A stretch of DNA of 52,744 nucleotides from an uncultured Collinsella sp. (GTDB lineage: Bacteria; Actinomycetota; Coriobacteriia; Coriobacteriales; Coriobacteriaceae): positions 1 through 52,744 of the forward strand of contig CABUQY010000002.1 in the NCBI GenBank assembly GCA_902493915.1, given 5' to 3'. Positions 16,955-25,572 of this stretch are shown here, piece after piece. Position 1 is the stretch's first letter. Every line of letters begins with the position of its first letter. The position numbers and the translations under genes are program-made. Below the pieces are notes generated by a model that worked only from the letters and a program-made list of their open reading frames with translations, ran no database searches and was not told the DNA's origin.

Positions 16955-18211
16955 CTAGGCGGACTTCTTCTTGCTGTCGGAGACCATCATGTAGACGGTG
17001 AGTACGACGGCGATGGCGGCGATCACAATGGCGCCGTAGAAGGACTGCTGGTAGGCGGCGCTGCCGGCCTCGGCGTGATACAGCACGGCGGTGATGGGCT
17101 GGCTGATCCAGGTGGAAGCGGCATAGCCCAAAAACATGATGCCGTAGTTGACGCCGATGTTGCTGGTACCGAAGGCGCCGCCGGTGAGCGGCGGGTAGAT
17201 GACGAGCAGGGCGCCAAAGCTAAAGCCGAGCAGGGCGAGCGCCACAAAGAACATGGCCTGCGAAAAGCTCATCGACATGATGACGAGCGCGACGATGGTG
17301 ACGACAAGGCTGATGAGCAGCGACTTATAGGCGCCGAGCTTGTCGATGATCTGGCCAAAGGACAGGCGGCCAACCAGGTTGGCGCAGGTGTTGACGGAGA
17401 CCACCACACCGCCGAGGGCGACGGCCGCGGCGCTCGTGGGGTCGGCGAAGAGCTGGACGGCGGCGATGGAGGCAACCTTGCCCACGAGCAGGGTGCCCGC
17501 GGTGGCGGCGAAGGCGAAGGTGACGATGAGGACCCAGAAGCGCGGGGTCTTGACCATCTCACCCGGGGTGAGGTCGCCGAAGGTGCCGGCATGTGCGCCG
17601 CCCTTGGGGGCCTCGAAGCCCTCGGGCAGCCAACCGGCCTCGGGGGCCTTCAAGAACAGGGCGGAGGCGGCGATCATCACAAAGAAGATGACGCCGAGTG
17701 CCTTAAGGGCGCCAAAGATACCCAGGCTCGGGATGAGCAGCGAGGCGAGCACCGGGGACAGTACGGCGGGGCCGGCGGTCGAAGCGGCCAGGGTGATGCC
17801 GGAGGCGAGACCCTTCTTGTCGATGAACCACTTTTGGCCGGTGGTGAGCGCCGGGTTGTAGCCCAGGCCGTTGCCGATGGCGGCGACGAGCGAGAACCAC
17901 AGGTAGAACTGCCACGGCTCGGTGACGGTGCCGGACATGAACCAGCCCAGGCCGTAGCACACGGCGGCGGCGATCACGACGTTGCGCGGGCCGATCTTAT
18001 CGGAGATGCGGCCGGCGAAGATGCCCGTCACAGCCATGATGGTCTGAAAGACCGGGAAGGCCCAGGTAAGGGCGCTCGACCACTCGGGGTAGACGGCGAG
18101 CAGGTTCTTGCTCACGACGGAATACAGCGCGATGGAGCTGATGAAGAACATGGTGACGCATGCGGCGGAAAGCACGACGGCGCGACCCTTGTTGGAGTTG
18201 GTGGAAGCCAT
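16955..18211 (-). CDS. MFS transporter, OFA (oxalate/formate antiporter)-like
   Basis: A 418-residue major facilitator with about 12 membrane helices. The patterns FPVFQTIMAVTGIFAGRISDKIGPR (loop 2-3), GNGLGYNPALTTGQKWF in helix 4-5 and a central soluble loop (LPEGFEAPKGG) resemble the OFA branch, which exchanges or imports small organic acids. It lies between genes for two dehydrogenases, so it probably brings in the substrate of the same pathway. The direction and the compound are unknown. Confidence 0.88.
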   Translation of the reverse strand: MASTNSNKGRAVVLSAACVTMFFISSIALYSVVSKNLLAVYPEWSSALTWAFPVFQTIMAVTGIFAGRISDKIGPRNVVIAAAVCYGLGWFMSGTVTEPWQFYLWFSLVAAIGNGLGYNPALTTGQKWFIDKKGLASGITLAASTAGPAVLSPVLASLLIPSLGIFGALKALGVIFFVMIAASALFLKAPEAGWLPEGFEAPKGGAHAGTFGDLTPGEMVKTPRFWVLIVTFAFAATAGTLLVGKVASIAAVQLFADPTSAAAVALGGVVVSVNTCANLVGRLSFGQIIDKLGAYKSLLISLVVTIVALVIMSMSFSQAMFFVALALLGFSFGALLVIYPPLTGGAFGTSNIGVNYGIMFLGYAASTWISQPITAVLYHAEAGSAAYQQSFYGAIVIAAIAVVLTVYMMVSDSKKKSA

Positions 18212-18276
18212 TGGACTCTTTCTAATCGATACGGGGGAGGGGCGGGCGTATCCGCGGGTCTCCCTGTTAGGTTGGT

Positions 18277-19158
18277 TTACTGGTCAGTCGGCTTGGCGAC
18301 GCCGGACTCATCGGACCAAAGCTCGACACCCTTGTTCTTGAGGTAGTTGTCGGCATAGGCGCGACGGCCGCCGGGCTTGGCGGTGAGGTCGCCCATCATA
18401 TTGGAGAAGCCGCCATCGACCTTGATGGCGTCGCCGGTGGTAAAGTCCGAGCGCTTGGACGCCAGGAACATGACGGCGTTGGCGATATCGCTGACCTCGC
18501 CGATGCGACGCGTGGCGATCAGGCGGCTGCGGCTCTTCTCGACCTCGGGGTCGGCGTAGAAATTGGCCGACATCGGGGTCTTGACGAAGCAGGGCTCGAC
18601 GCAGTTGGAGCGCACGCCGTAGGGGCCCCACTCGGCGGCGAGCATCTTGGACATCATGTTGACGCCGGCCTTGGTAGAGCTGTACACGCCCGAGAACGTC
18701 TCGGGGGAGTGGCTGGCAACGGTCGAGATGTGCACCAGGCGGCCCTGGCCGGCCTTGATCATCTCGCGACCAAAGCGCTGCGAGGTGATGAAGTAACCGG
18801 TGAGGTTGACGTTGAGCACCTGCTCCCAGTCGCTCAGCGGCAGGTCCTCCATGGCGGCGAAGCGCAGGATGCCGGCGGTGTTGACAAGGACGTCGACGCG
18901 GCCGAAGTCGGCGATGGTGGCATCGACGGCGGCCTGAACCTCGGCCTCGTCGGTGGCGTTCATCTTGTAGCCCTCGGCGTGGATGCCAAACTCGGCGGCG
19001 AGGTCGGCGGCTGCGGCCTTGACCTTTTCCTCGTCCAGATCGAGCAGGACGACGTTGGCGCCGTTGCGGGCGAACTCGCGGCAAATCTCGACGCCCATAC
19101 CGCCGAGCGCGCCGGTTACGGCGCAGACATCGCCCTCGAGCTTAAGCCAATTGCTCAT
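18277..19158 (-). CDS. Short-chain dehydrogenase/reductase (SDR)
   Basis: A 293-residue classical SDR. It has TGALGGMG (cofactor loop), NTAGIL (NNAG-like), the catalytic Ser in HISTVAS and YSSTK (catalytic Tyr and Lys), ending in GDAIKVDGGFSNMMG. Asp in VVLLDLD after the second strand suggests NAD rather than NADP. An added 35-residue C-terminal tail is longer than usual. GGGAAG precedes the ATG. It is the first gene of the minus-strand operon and is divergent from a LysR regulator that probably controls it. Confidence 0.92.
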   Translation of the reverse strand: MSNWLKLEGDVCAVTGALGGMGVEICREFARNGANVVLLDLDEEKVKAAAADLAAEFGIHAEGYKMNATDEAEVQAAVDATIADFGRVDVLVNTAGILRFAAMEDLPLSDWEQVLNVNLTGYFITSQRFGREMIKAGQGRLVHISTVASHSPETFSGVYSSTKAGVNMMSKMLAAEWGPYGVRSNCVEPCFVKTPMSANFYADPEVEKSRSRLIATRRIGEVSDIANAVMFLASKRSDFTTGDAIKVDGGFSNMMGDLTAKPGGRRAYADNYLKNKGVELWSDESGVAKPTDQ

Positions 19159-19227
19159 AGGAACTTCCCTTCTTGTGCCTCCCGGTGGATCGTTCCCATT
19201 AACCGACCCACGTGGTTTTCGCTGGTT

Positions 19228-19256
19228 ATCGTATGCTTTGCATTTGTGCAGGTGAA
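19228..19256 (-). promoter_or_regulatory. Candidate promoter of the SDR operon
   Basis: On the minus strand TTCACC and TACGAT are 17 bases apart, each matching 4 of 6 consensus bases. The stretch overlaps ATGCTTTGCAT and repeated TGCA/GCAT motifs (19233-19262), a plausible LysR binding region in the 233-base divergent gap. Confidence 0.35.
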
Positions 19257-19391
19257 TTGCATATTTGTTAGAATGGCGTTAACCGTAGGTTTACACCGTG
19301 CGATGCAGTTTTTTCTCAATTGAGCGCGTGACCTGCCAAAACGACCCCCTTCGGTAGTTCATTGCCATGCGTCTGGAAACGGGAGATTGAC

Positions 19392-20270
19392 GTGTACGAT
19401 CGACGACTTGAGGCCATATCGGCCGCCGCGGAGCTGGGAAGCTTCTCGCGTGCGGCGGCAAAATTGCGCGTGTCGACCCCGGCGCTCGTCAAGCAGGTGT
19501 CGGGATTCGAGGCCGAGTTCGGCATCACGCTGTTCGAGCGCTCGCACTCGGGTGTCAAGGTGACGCCGGCCGGCGCCCTGCTGGTGGACGACGCGCGCTC
19601 GATCATGCGGCAGTCCGAGGACGCGCTGCGCCGTGCCAGACGCGCGGCGGGCGATGGCGGTGCCGTGCGTCTGGGCGTGTCGATGATGTGCCCGGGACGC
19701 CAAACGCTGTCGATGTGGTCGGACATTCACGATCTGGAACCGTCGCTGCGATTTGAGATCGTGCCGGTAAGCGACCTCTATGACGAGCGCGAATCCGTCA
19801 TGCGCAGCCTTGGTCGCGAGGTGGATGTAGTGCAGTCGAGTTTTTCGACCCCGCGCTGGGGCGACGCCTGCCAAAAGCTCCGCATCGTTAACGTGCCGTT
19901 TTATATCGACGTGCCACGCTCGAGCCCGCTGGCGCGCAAGAAACGCATTACGGTTGCCGACTTAGAGGGCATGCGCCTGCGCGTGCTCCGCCACGGCAAC
20001 GACGCTATGGACAGCCTGCGTATCGATCTGTTGGCAGACGGCGGCGTGGACGTGATCGATGTGGACAGCTTTGACTTTGCGCTCTTTAACGAGGCGGAGG
20101 AAAAGGGCGACGCGGTGCTCACCTGCGGGGCGTGGTCGGGGGTGCACCCGGCCTTTGTGGGCGTGCCGTTCCTGTGCGGCCGTGAGGTGCCGGTCTTTTT
20201 GCACTACCCGCTCGAGCCAACCCTCCAAGTACAAAAATTCGTCAACGCCATGGCCCAACTCCTCAACTAG
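19392..20270 (+). CDS. LysR-family transcriptional regulator
   Basis: A 292-residue LysR-type regulator. The N-terminal helix-turn-helix is RLEAISAAAELGSFSRAAAKL...FERSHSGVKVTPAG, followed by a linker helix and a substrate-binding domain that is less conserved. GGGAG lies 6 bases before the GTG at 19392; an upstream ATG in the same frame at 19362 lacks a ribosome site. Divergent orientation to the SDR-MFS-Gfo operon, with a 233-base shared control region, is the classic arrangement for a LysR activator of the neighbouring operon, probably responding to its substrate. Confidence 0.93.
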   Translation: MYDRRLEAISAAAELGSFSRAAAKLRVSTPALVKQVSGFEAEFGITLFERSHSGVKVTPAGALLVDDARSIMRQSEDALRRARRAAGDGGAVRLGVSMMCPGRQTLSMWSDIHDLEPSLRFEIVPVSDLYDERESVMRSLGREVDVVQSSFSTPRWGDACQKLRIVNVPFYIDVPRSSPLARKKRITVADLEGMRLRVLRHGNDAMDSLRIDLLADGGVDVIDVDSFDFALFNEAEEKGDAVLTCGAWSGVHPAFVGVPFLCGREVPVFLHYPLEPTLQVQKFVNAMAQLLN

Positions 20271-20356
20271 TTCATTTGGGATGGGACTTTTTTAGCCACT
20301 TTTGGCGTCCTACCTGCGCAATGCGAAAAATGACTGCAAATCGTTTACGCATGATT

Positions 20357-20385
20357 TTGCTTTTGCCCTGGGCTGGTTGTAGAAT
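20357..20385 (+). promoter_or_regulatory. Candidate promoter of the pilus locus
   Basis: TTGCTT and TAGAAT are separated by exactly 17 bases, about 95 bases before the signal-peptide ATG. It is the best box pair in the 212-base gap after the LysR gene. The gap 20271-20482 contains no other gene. Confidence 0.5.
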
Positions 20386-20482
20386 CAAAAAACTTAAACG
20401 TACTACTTGTGCAGCTTGCGCGAAAGCTCGGGCTGCGGCTGGGGGTGCGCCCGTGCAGGGTCCTTTCGGTCATATAGCGTCG

Positions 20483-20566
20483 ATGCGCCGCACCTTTGTG
20501 ATGTTGGCAGCGGTCTTATGCGCATTCGTTATGGTCGGGGGGGTTGCCCTCGCGTGCGTACGGTGA
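20483..20566 (+). pseudogene. Out-of-frame signal peptide of the large surface protein
   Basis: The ATG at 20483 starts a typical secretion signal (MRRTFVMLAAVLCAFVMVGG). After the seven-G run at 20537-20543 the frame reads VALACVR and stops at 20566. Removing one G would join it to the following long frame as GGLPSRAYG-DDG, with a plausible signal peptidase site after AYG. The ATG has no strong Shine-Dalgarno; an in-frame GTG further up behind GGGGG is an alternative start. Confidence 0.7.
20537..20543 (+). repeat. Homopolymer run of seven G (possible phase switch)
   Basis: A G7 tract lies inside the signal-peptide codons of the large surface protein. A change to six G would restore the reading frame from the signal peptide into the 1,080-codon body. 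Such a tract can gain or lose bases by slipped-strand mispairing. Confidence 0.7.
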
Positions 20567-23500
20567 CGATGGCAACCTTATAGCGAACCCAACCTTTACC
20601 AACCAAGCTTCTGGTTGGTCGACGACCTCTCCGGATAAGAAAATCGGCGAGGCGTCGTACCTCGACCTCCCCACGAAGCTCCTCAACGGTCAAAGAAACC
20701 TCAAACAAGCTAACGGTAATCACTTTGCGCTTGCGTGGAATCTTAAGCCGCAGGATACCAATGCTTATTTTGAACCCGGATCAACCTACACCACCTTTTC
20801 CACCCAGAGCGGCTCCACGTACGAGTGGGGCCTCAACCATCGCGCCGCAACCGAACACGACGTGCTGATGCTCACGATGGGTCCTCAACAGGAGAATCTG
20901 TCGGTTAACAGCGCAGGCCAAGACCAGCTCATGCAGCTGCGGACTTGGCTTAAGGCGCAGGGCAAGATGCCCCAGGGAAATACCGTTGAGCAGTACACCG
21001 TTTACAGCGATCCCTTTGCTGCAAATGGCGGCTTTGCTGGTAGCAGCGCCGACGGATCCCACTTCTCGTTTGAGCAGAGCGACGGTCGCATTGCGCTTTC
21101 TGTGTGGCTCGTAAGCTCTAACGGACAGGGTTGGTTCTCCTTTGGCACCAACAGTACACACTATTATCGAGCGCTTCCCGAGCAAGACGATGAGTTTGCC
21201 TATCAGGCAGTCTATGCCGCAGCGTCCGAAAACACGATGCTTGCACTAACTTGCTACGATTCAAATCTTACGGGGGCAAACGAACAATACCGGGAGTGGT
21301 TTGGCAATCTGGTCAACGACGTTCACGTGGAAAAGCAGGGCACGCGCAACATCTATAGCGACTTTGCCAAGGTGTATCAGGAAAACTCGTCTGAGACCAT
21401 GACAACGCTCACGCGCTATGCGTTCTCGACCTCGAATCTTAAGAACGAGAATACGAACATTGCTAACGGCAGCTTTGAAGAGGATATACATCTAGGAAAC
21501 CAGAGGCCCAGCAAGTTTACGTTGTGCTCGCCCCATTGGCGTACGACCGAGACAGACCATCGTATCGAGATCGTTGCCCAGAACGACTACTATATCGACC
21601 CAGCTGGGCATTCTGTTACGTTTACGCCCTCCGATGGTGACTATGCAGCCGAGCTCAACGCACACGAGGCGAGTTCGCTCTACCAATATGTGACGACCGA
21701 GCCGGGAAAACAGTACGAGTGGGGGCTCGACCACCGCGGCCGCTCGGGTCGAGACGCCATGGCCCTTATCATCGGTCCGCGACAAGAAAACGAGCCGTAC
21801 AAGGACAATCAAAAGGCACTCGATCAGTACCAGCAAATTGTTCAATGGATTCAAATGAGCGTCGATAACTATGTCGGCTTGGATGTGGCCAATTTTTCCC
21901 AATCGGGCTGCAGCAAAAAGATCATCCTGTATTCGACTAAGTTTGACAAAGTGGGCGGATTTGCCAATGCGTCCAGCGGAAGCGCGCTCTCGTGGACGGC
22001 CGATGCGGAACATACCGAAAAATGGTGCGTGTGGATCATGGCGTCCGAAAACGACGCTTGGGCTTCCTACGGTTCCAACGCGCTCGAGCAGAACAAAAAG
22101 GTTGACTACGACTATACCTACACCATTCCGGATGGCCAAAACCAGAGCGTCTTTGCTTTTGTGGCCTACAACACGGCCAACGGGAGCAATTCGATCGGCA
22201 ACTTCCTCGACAATATCTCGTTTAGGGAGTTCTATCGCATCGAGACGTACACGACGCCCAACGGAAGCGGAACGTATTTTTATAATTCCGATACCAAGAC
22301 CGCCGACTTTACCTATGCCAAAAACTACGTAGGTAAACAGGAAAAGAACTCCTACTTTATGGTCGATGCCAAGCGCGATGACGGGGCAGTCTTTATCGGT
22401 GCTTTTGTCAACGGCGAGTTCTATTCCGCGGACGATGCTGAGCATTGGACCATATTGGACGATGGCACCTATCACTTTAAGGTCGACAAGGTCACAAAGC
22501 ACTACAAAGTGCACCTCGTGTTTTCCAAGGCAGGCGTTCAATACGATGTGAACGGCGGCAAAGCGTATCACTATAATCCGCCCGATGATTCCACGGGCGA
22601 TTTCGTGCAGCTTTCTGGTGCTGGAGCGAGCTATACCTCCCATGCTGCCGAAGGGCAAAACGACGGTTGGAAGTTTATGGGCTGGGAGTACGCGGGCTCG
22701 GGAAAAGCCATTCGTTTTAGCGCAGAGCACACGGTGACCCATACGGCTCCCGAGGGCACCACGGATTCCGGCACTCTTACCATTAAGGGCAAGAAGGTCG
22801 ATTCGGATACCGGTGCTGCGGGCGATGAGGTAACGGTCAAAAACATTCCCGAGAGCCAAGGCGCGACGTTCGTGGCGCAATGGAAGTATCGTCAGGCCTT
22901 TGTTGCTCAGCTTAAAAATGCCGATGGCACGTGGAGCAACGTAACGACGGGCGGTACGGTCAGCTCCAAGCTTAAGGGGGCAAAGGGCTCCATCGATGCC
23001 GGGGATCGCTCGGGCAAGGACGCCGACGCGTACAAAACTTCGGGTATCGCCTACTTTGTGGATGACGGCACGTTTGTGGAGGCGGTGGCCACTCCCAAGG
23101 AGGGCTATCACTTTGAGGGCTGGTATGACCTGTCAAATCCGGACGCCCCGGAGCTGCTGTCGTCTTCACCCACCTATACGTACAACGTAAAAGAGCGCCA
23201 TACGGGATGCGTATACGCACGGTTCACCCCACGCACCTACACGCTCAAGGTTTCCAAGAGCGTTACGGGCAATATGGGCGACAAGCGTGCCTACTTTAAG
23301 ATGACGGCGACCTTTACGGGTCTCAAGGCTGGTCAGACCTACGCCATCGAGTATTCGGATGCGTCTGCCCAAGGCAGCCATGCGCTCGTGGCGCGACCGA
23401 ATGATCGGGCCGAGACCGTGGAAAACAAGACGGCCTTTACGGCCGATGGCCAGGGCAAGGCGACCGTGCCGTTTGCCGTTAAGGACGGCCTGACCGTTTC

Positions 23501-23786
23501 GATTAAGGCGCTGGATTACAACGCGGTCTATGCCGTGAGCGAAGACGATTATTCTTCGTTGGGGTATCAGGCTAAGCTTACGGGTGCGAGCGGCACGCTC
23601 AACGGTCCGCGTGTGACCGTTGCCGTTGAAGCTAAGGCCACCAATTCTCGACAGGTCGCGGTGCCTACGGGTATTACGCGCAACCCCATCTATGCCCTGG
23701 CGATTTTGGCCGCCGGCGTGCTGTTGGCTACGGGCATGGTTGCGCTGCGTTTACACCGCGGCTCCAAGAGGGGTGGGCGCCTATGA
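20544..23786 (+). CDS. Large cell-wall-anchored pilus/adhesin protein (frameshifted from its signal peptide)
   Basis: About 1,080 residues of surface protein. Two related beta-rich domains start near residues 15 and 300: each opens with a NLIANPTF/NIANGSFEE-type strand and holds YEWGLxHR near residues 92 and 390, then a GPxQEN motif. InlB-like repeats follow (YDVNGGKAY near 665, GYHFEGWYD near 853). A pilin-type isopeptide domain starts near 898 (YTLKVSKSVTGNMGDK, AVSEDDY, ATNS). The C terminus has VPTGI (near 1039), a hydrophobic helix and RLHRGSKRGG, a sortase signal with a non-LPxTG motif. Position and domains suggest a tip adhesin like streptococcal Cpa. The body is one base out of frame with its signal peptide at a G7 run, so secretion is OFF as sequenced, unless the run is a sequencing error. 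Confidence 0.75.
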   Translation: MPSRAYGDDGNLIANPTFTNQASGWSTTSPDKKIGEASYLDLPTKLLNGQRNLKQANGNHFALAWNLKPQDTNAYFEPGSTYTTFSTQSGSTYEWGLNHRAATEHDVLMLTMGPQQENLSVNSAGQDQLMQLRTWLKAQGKMPQGNTVEQYTVYSDPFAANGGFAGSSADGSHFSFEQSDGRIALSVWLVSSNGQGWFSFGTNSTHYYRALPEQDDEFAYQAVYAAASENTMLALTCYDSNLTGANEQYREWFGNLVNDVHVEKQGTRNIYSDFAKVYQENSSETMTTLTRYAFSTSNLKNENTNIANGSFEEDIHLGNQRPSKFTLCSPHWRTTETDHRIEIVAQNDYYIDPAGHSVTFTPSDGDYAAELNAHEASSLYQYVTTEPGKQYEWGLDHRGRSGRDAMALIIGPRQENEPYKDNQKALDQYQQIVQWIQMSVDNYVGLDVANFSQSGCSKKIILYSTKFDKVGGFANASSGSALSWTADAEHTEKWCVWIMASENDAWASYGSNALEQNKKVDYDYTYTIPDGQNQSVFAFVAYNTANGSNSIGNFLDNISFREFYRIETYTTPNGSGTYFYNSDTKTADFTYAKNYVGKQEKNSYFMVDAKRDDGAVFIGAFVNGEFYSADDAEHWTILDDGTYHFKVDKVTKHYKVHLVFSKAGVQYDVNGGKAYHYNPPDDSTGDFVQLSGAGASYTSHAAEGQNDGWKFMGWEYAGSGKAIRFSAEHTVTHTAPEGTTDSGTLTIKGKKVDSDTGAAGDEVTVKNIPESQGATFVAQWKYRQAFVAQLKNADGTWSNVTTGGTVSSKLKGAKGSIDAGDRSGKDADAYKTSGIAYFVDDGTFVEAVATPKEGYHFEGWYDLSNPDAPELLSSSPTYTYNVKERHTGCVYARFTPRTYTLKVSKSVTGNMGDKRAYFKMTATFTGLKAGQTYAIEYSDASAQGSHALVARPNDRAETVENKTAFTADGQGKATVPFAVKDGLTVSIKALDYNAVYAVSEDDYSSLGYQAKLTGASGTLNGPRVTVAVEAKATNSRQVAVPTGITRNPIYALAILAAGVLLATGMVALRLHRGSKRGGRL

Positions 23787-24415
23787 GAAGACATGGCGCC
23801 AGCAATGCTGGTGGCGGGGTGCCCGCGCGTGCCGCTCCGCGGGGGAGGTCCTGTGGCGCGGGGTGCCCGATCGTGTCGAGCGCGAAGATAGGCGCACACG
23901 CGGCGCCAGATCTAAGGGAAGCAGACGACCGGCGCGATATCGTGGGCTTTCTGGCGCGCCTGGCATTTTTTGTCGTGACGCTCTGGCTGCTCTTTGGCGT
24001 GGTCCTGGGCGTGGGTGCGGTCACGACCGGCGAGATGGCCCCGCGTATCTTTTCGGGTGACGTCATGCTCTACTGGAGGCTCAGCCAGAGCTTTAACGAG
24101 GGTGACGTGGTGGTATACACCGCGGATGGCGAAGAGCGCCTGGGTCGCGTGGTTGCCCGTCCCGGTGATGAGATCACGATTACCGAGTCGGGCGAGCTCA
24201 TGGTTAACGGGGCTGTTGTGGTGGAAAGCGATATCTCTACGCCGACGCCGCGCTACGAGTCTGCTGTGGGCTATCCCGTACACCTGGCAGCGGATGAGTT
24301 CTTTGTACTGGCCGATCTGCGCGAGGGCGGGCACGACAGCCGCCTGTACGGGCCGATTGCCCGTTCGCAGATCAAGGGCAACGTGATCAGCGTGCTGCGC
24401 AGGTCGAACTTGTAG
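23783..24415 (+). CDS. Signal-peptidase-I-like protein lacking catalytic residues (SipA-like)
   Basis: A 210-residue protein with the signal peptidase I fold pattern: an unusual Gly/Arg/Ala-rich N-terminal tail (1-50), one membrane helix (about 55-80), box B TTGEMAPRIFSGD (81-93), box D LGRVVARPGDE (120-130) and box E FFVLADLREGGHDSR. Active enzymes have SxM with a catalytic Ser and KR with a catalytic Lys; here these positions are Glu84 and Gly121. Streptococcal SipA, needed for pilus polymerisation, is likewise reported to lack both residues. The ATG overlaps the previous stop (ATGA), so the two genes are coupled. A pilus-assembly role is inferred from family and context. Confidence 0.8.
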   Translation: MRRHGASNAGGGVPARAAPRGRSCGAGCPIVSSAKIGAHAAPDLREADDRRDIVGFLARLAFFVVTLWLLFGVVLGVGAVTTGEMAPRIFSGDVMLYWRLSQSFNEGDVVVYTADGEERLGRVVARPGDEITITESGELMVNGAVVVESDISTPTPRYESAVGYPVHLAADEFFVLADLREGGHDSRLYGPIARSQIKGNVISVLRRSNL

Positions 24416-24466
24416 GCACGGAGCTTGGTTTTATTAAGGGCATATGCCCGAGAGGAAGGATACAAC

Positions 24467-25552
24467 ATGAAAACTGGAAAGAGGCGACTGGCGGCGTTTA
24501 CAGTTGTGGCTGCCACGATGCTGCTGGCTTTGGCGGGAGTTGTCACGCCCGCGTGGGCGGAGGGGGGATCTACTACTCCGCATCTGCCGGTAACTGACAA
24601 CAAAGTTACGATTGCCTCAAAACTCACCATGGATGAGAACGCCATGGTGCCGACTGTGATGTTTAACTATTCGATTGCGCCGGCGGATTCGAGTGAGTGT
24701 GCGAGTACGAGCGGCATGCCCGTTACTCCTGGAGTGCCCGATGCCGTTTCGCTTTCACCGGATTCCGTTAATTACTCTGATAAAAAGTTGAAGATTGAGA
24801 AAGCCGACGGCACTACGACAATAACCGCTCCATTGAGTGCCGTCCTTGATGTCTCAAAGTTCACGGCTCCGGGCATCTACCGATACAAAATTACGCAGCA
24901 GAAGCCAGCCTTGGATGGCCTCAACGTTACGAATGGGGCGCTGTTCCTCGATGTTTACGTAGAAAATAATGGCACGGGCTATGTTGTCAAGGGCTGTACT
25001 CTTAGCGCAGAAGCAGGTTCGGGCAAGAAGACCGATGGCTTTGTAAACGATTATGCCACCCATAAGCTGACTATTAAAAAGATCGTCGCGGGTAACCAGG
25101 GTGACAAGAACAAGGACTTTCAGTTTACCGTCAGCCTTAGCGGCGCTACCGGTGAAACCTATAAGTACGTCAAAGTGAAAAAAGACGGCACTTCCACGCC
25201 CGGAGATGTAGCCAAGTCGGGATCTACGGTTTCAGTGAACCTTAGAGACGGAGACTACATCATCTTTTATGGTCTTTCATCGGAGGACACGTATGCCGTA
25301 ACTGAGGGCGACTACAAGAAGGAAGGTTATGAAACGTCGTACAAGATTGGGGAGACTGGCAACGAAACAAAGTCCAATACTATTTCTCCGAAGGGTATCG
25401 GTACTTCTGACACCACGGTGACCTTTACCAACACCAAAGAGGCTACCGTTCCCACCGATGTTATTCGGACGGTCGTTCCCTATGCGGCAATCGTCGCGTT
25501 TGCTGCCGTGATGGGCGTGGTCTTCTTCCGTCCTCGTCGTGACCGCCGTTAA
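24467..25552 (+). CDS. Pilin with isopeptide domains (FctA/Spy0128-like backbone)
   Basis: A 361-residue secreted protein. The signal peptide is residues 1-31 (ending TPAWA). The first domain (about 40-210) resembles the streptococcal pilin isopeptide domain: VTIASKLTMD (Lys), FTAPGIYRYKITQ and FVNDY (Asn); the usual Glu after YxYxI appears to be Gln. The second domain (about 215-330) has LTIKKIVAGNQGDKNKDF (Lys), YAVTEGDY (Glu) and FTNTK (Asn), a complete Lys-Glu-Asn set. The C terminus has TVPTDV, a hydrophobic helix and RPRRDRR, a sortase signal of atypical motif. AGAGGAAGGA precedes the ATG at 24467. It is probably the polymerising shaft subunit. Confidence 0.85.
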   Translation: MKTGKRRLAAFTVVAATMLLALAGVVTPAWAEGGSTTPHLPVTDNKVTIASKLTMDENAMVPTVMFNYSIAPADSSECASTSGMPVTPGVPDAVSLSPDSVNYSDKKLKIEKADGTTTITAPLSAVLDVSKFTAPGIYRYKITQQKPALDGLNVTNGALFLDVYVENNGTGYVVKGCTLSAEAGSGKKTDGFVNDYATHKLTIKKIVAGNQGDKNKDFQFTVSLSGATGETYKYVKVKKDGTSTPGDVAKSGSTVSVNLRDGDYIIFYGLSSEDTYAVTEGDYKKEGYETSYKIGETGNETKSNTISPKGIGTSDTTVTFTNTKEATVPTDVIRTVVPYAAIVAFAAVMGVVFFRPRRDRR

Positions 25553-25572
25553 AACAGCGAGGATTACAGCCG

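Noticed and set aside
15701..18346. 881-codon plus-strand frame across the Gfo and MFS genes
   Set aside because: Antisense to two recognised genes and spans their intergenic repeat; Gly/Asp/His-rich with no domain.
20276..20482. Extension of the signal-peptide frame back to 20276 as a larger protein
   Set aside because: The upstream codons give no credible protein and contain the likely promoter; the secretion signal begins at 20483 or a nearby GTG.
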